Positions 63,822 to 64,000 of a stretch of 64,000 nt of DNA are shown one piece after another. Source of the stretch: Pseudomonas sp. KU26590 (GTDB lineage Bacteria; Pseudomonadota; Gammaproteobacteria; Pseudomonadales; Pseudomonadaceae); assembly GCF_026153515.1 (NCBI RefSeq), contig NZ_CP110644.1:1517501-1581500 (forward strand), in the 5' to 3' direction. The notes below the pieces were generated by a model. The model did not search any database and was not told the DNA's origin. It was given only the letters and a program-made list of their open reading frames with translations. Position numbers and translations under genes: made by a program. The stretch's first letter is position 1, and every line of letters begins with the position of its first letter.

Positions 63822-64000
63822 TCAAGGCTCTTCCTTGAGTTCTTCTTCCATCTTTTGCAGCTCTTGCTTGAAAGCCTGGTCGAGCAGGCTGGCACGTTTG
63901 CGCCAGGGCTTGCGCTCTGGCTCGGGCTGAGCGGCGTATGTTGTCACTTCGCCGCCATACACTTCCTTGTAACGGTGTTCCTGGCGCTCTAATTCTGCGC
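63822..64000 (-). CDS. hypothetical protein, C-terminal end (partial)
   Basis: An open frame enters from the right edge and ends at TGA 63822-63824. The visible 58 residues are highly charged (LERQEHRYKEVYGGEV, then FKQELQKMEEELKEEP) and helical. In context it matches the small gene next to pit in P. aeruginosa (PA4291 region). The start lies outside the window. Confidence 0.7.
   Translation of the reverse strand, partial: AELERQEHRYKEVYGGEVTTYAAQPEPERKPWRKRASLLDQAFKQELQKMEEELKEEP

Overview
The window is about 64 kb of a Pseudomonas chromosome, probably of the fluorescens/syringae lineage. The evidence is gene order: runs match the P. aeruginosa PA4374-PA4290 region as I remember it (imelysin cluster, bifA, sodB, lysE/argP, xenB, olsBA, fumA, sadC, pykA, the DUF58/MoxR operon, sbcB, mvaT, purU, pit). 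High GC, REP/REPIN repeats and MvaT also point to Pseudomonas. No tRNA, rRNA, CRISPR array, transposase or integrase was seen.

Layout. 1-880: the tail of an unknown gene and a lipoprotein. 930-6851: a periplasmic iron-type cluster (two imelysins, a di-haem oxidoreductase, a DUF1513 protein) interrupted by a tandem-AP2 gene. 7066-10025: bifA and sodB. 10395-13834: an AT-richer accessory operon with a 26-aa peptide gene, a SagB-type flavin dehydrogenase, an AurF-type diiron oxygenase and an MFS exporter. It looks like an uncharacterised peptide-derived natural product (RiPP-like) pathway and is the strongest novelty candidate here. 14131-28295: core genes, including lysE/argP, an ArsR-MFS-xenB operon, ornithine-lipid olsBA, a cardiolipin-synthase-like gene and fumarase.

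28546-37234: a second accessory block, a split Rhs/Tc-like toxin locus. One gene encodes an N-terminal shell half; two tandem paralogous genes encode C-terminal halves whose tails share a His-Gly/Cys arrangement. A 335-aa protein of unknown function leads the operon, and no immunity gene is visible. 37562-39614: sadC and a ferredoxin-reductase-like gene. 39653-41859: a delta-60-repeat propeller protein and an orphan gene, beside a 32-bp duplication of part of pykA. 42033-53747: pykA, a lipoprotein, a PilZ protein, and the conserved DUF58/MoxR/DUF4350/DUF4129/SpoIIM/RDD set, split by a divergent diguanylate cyclase. 53983-64000: sbcB, mvaT, purU, an envelope-glycan operon, a HerA-like ATPase, pit and a partial gene.

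Cyclic-di-GMP recurs: BifA (phosphodiesterase), SadC and a second GGDEF enzyme (cyclases), and a PilZ receptor. BifA and SadC are known in P. aeruginosa to set the biofilm/swarming balance in opposite directions.
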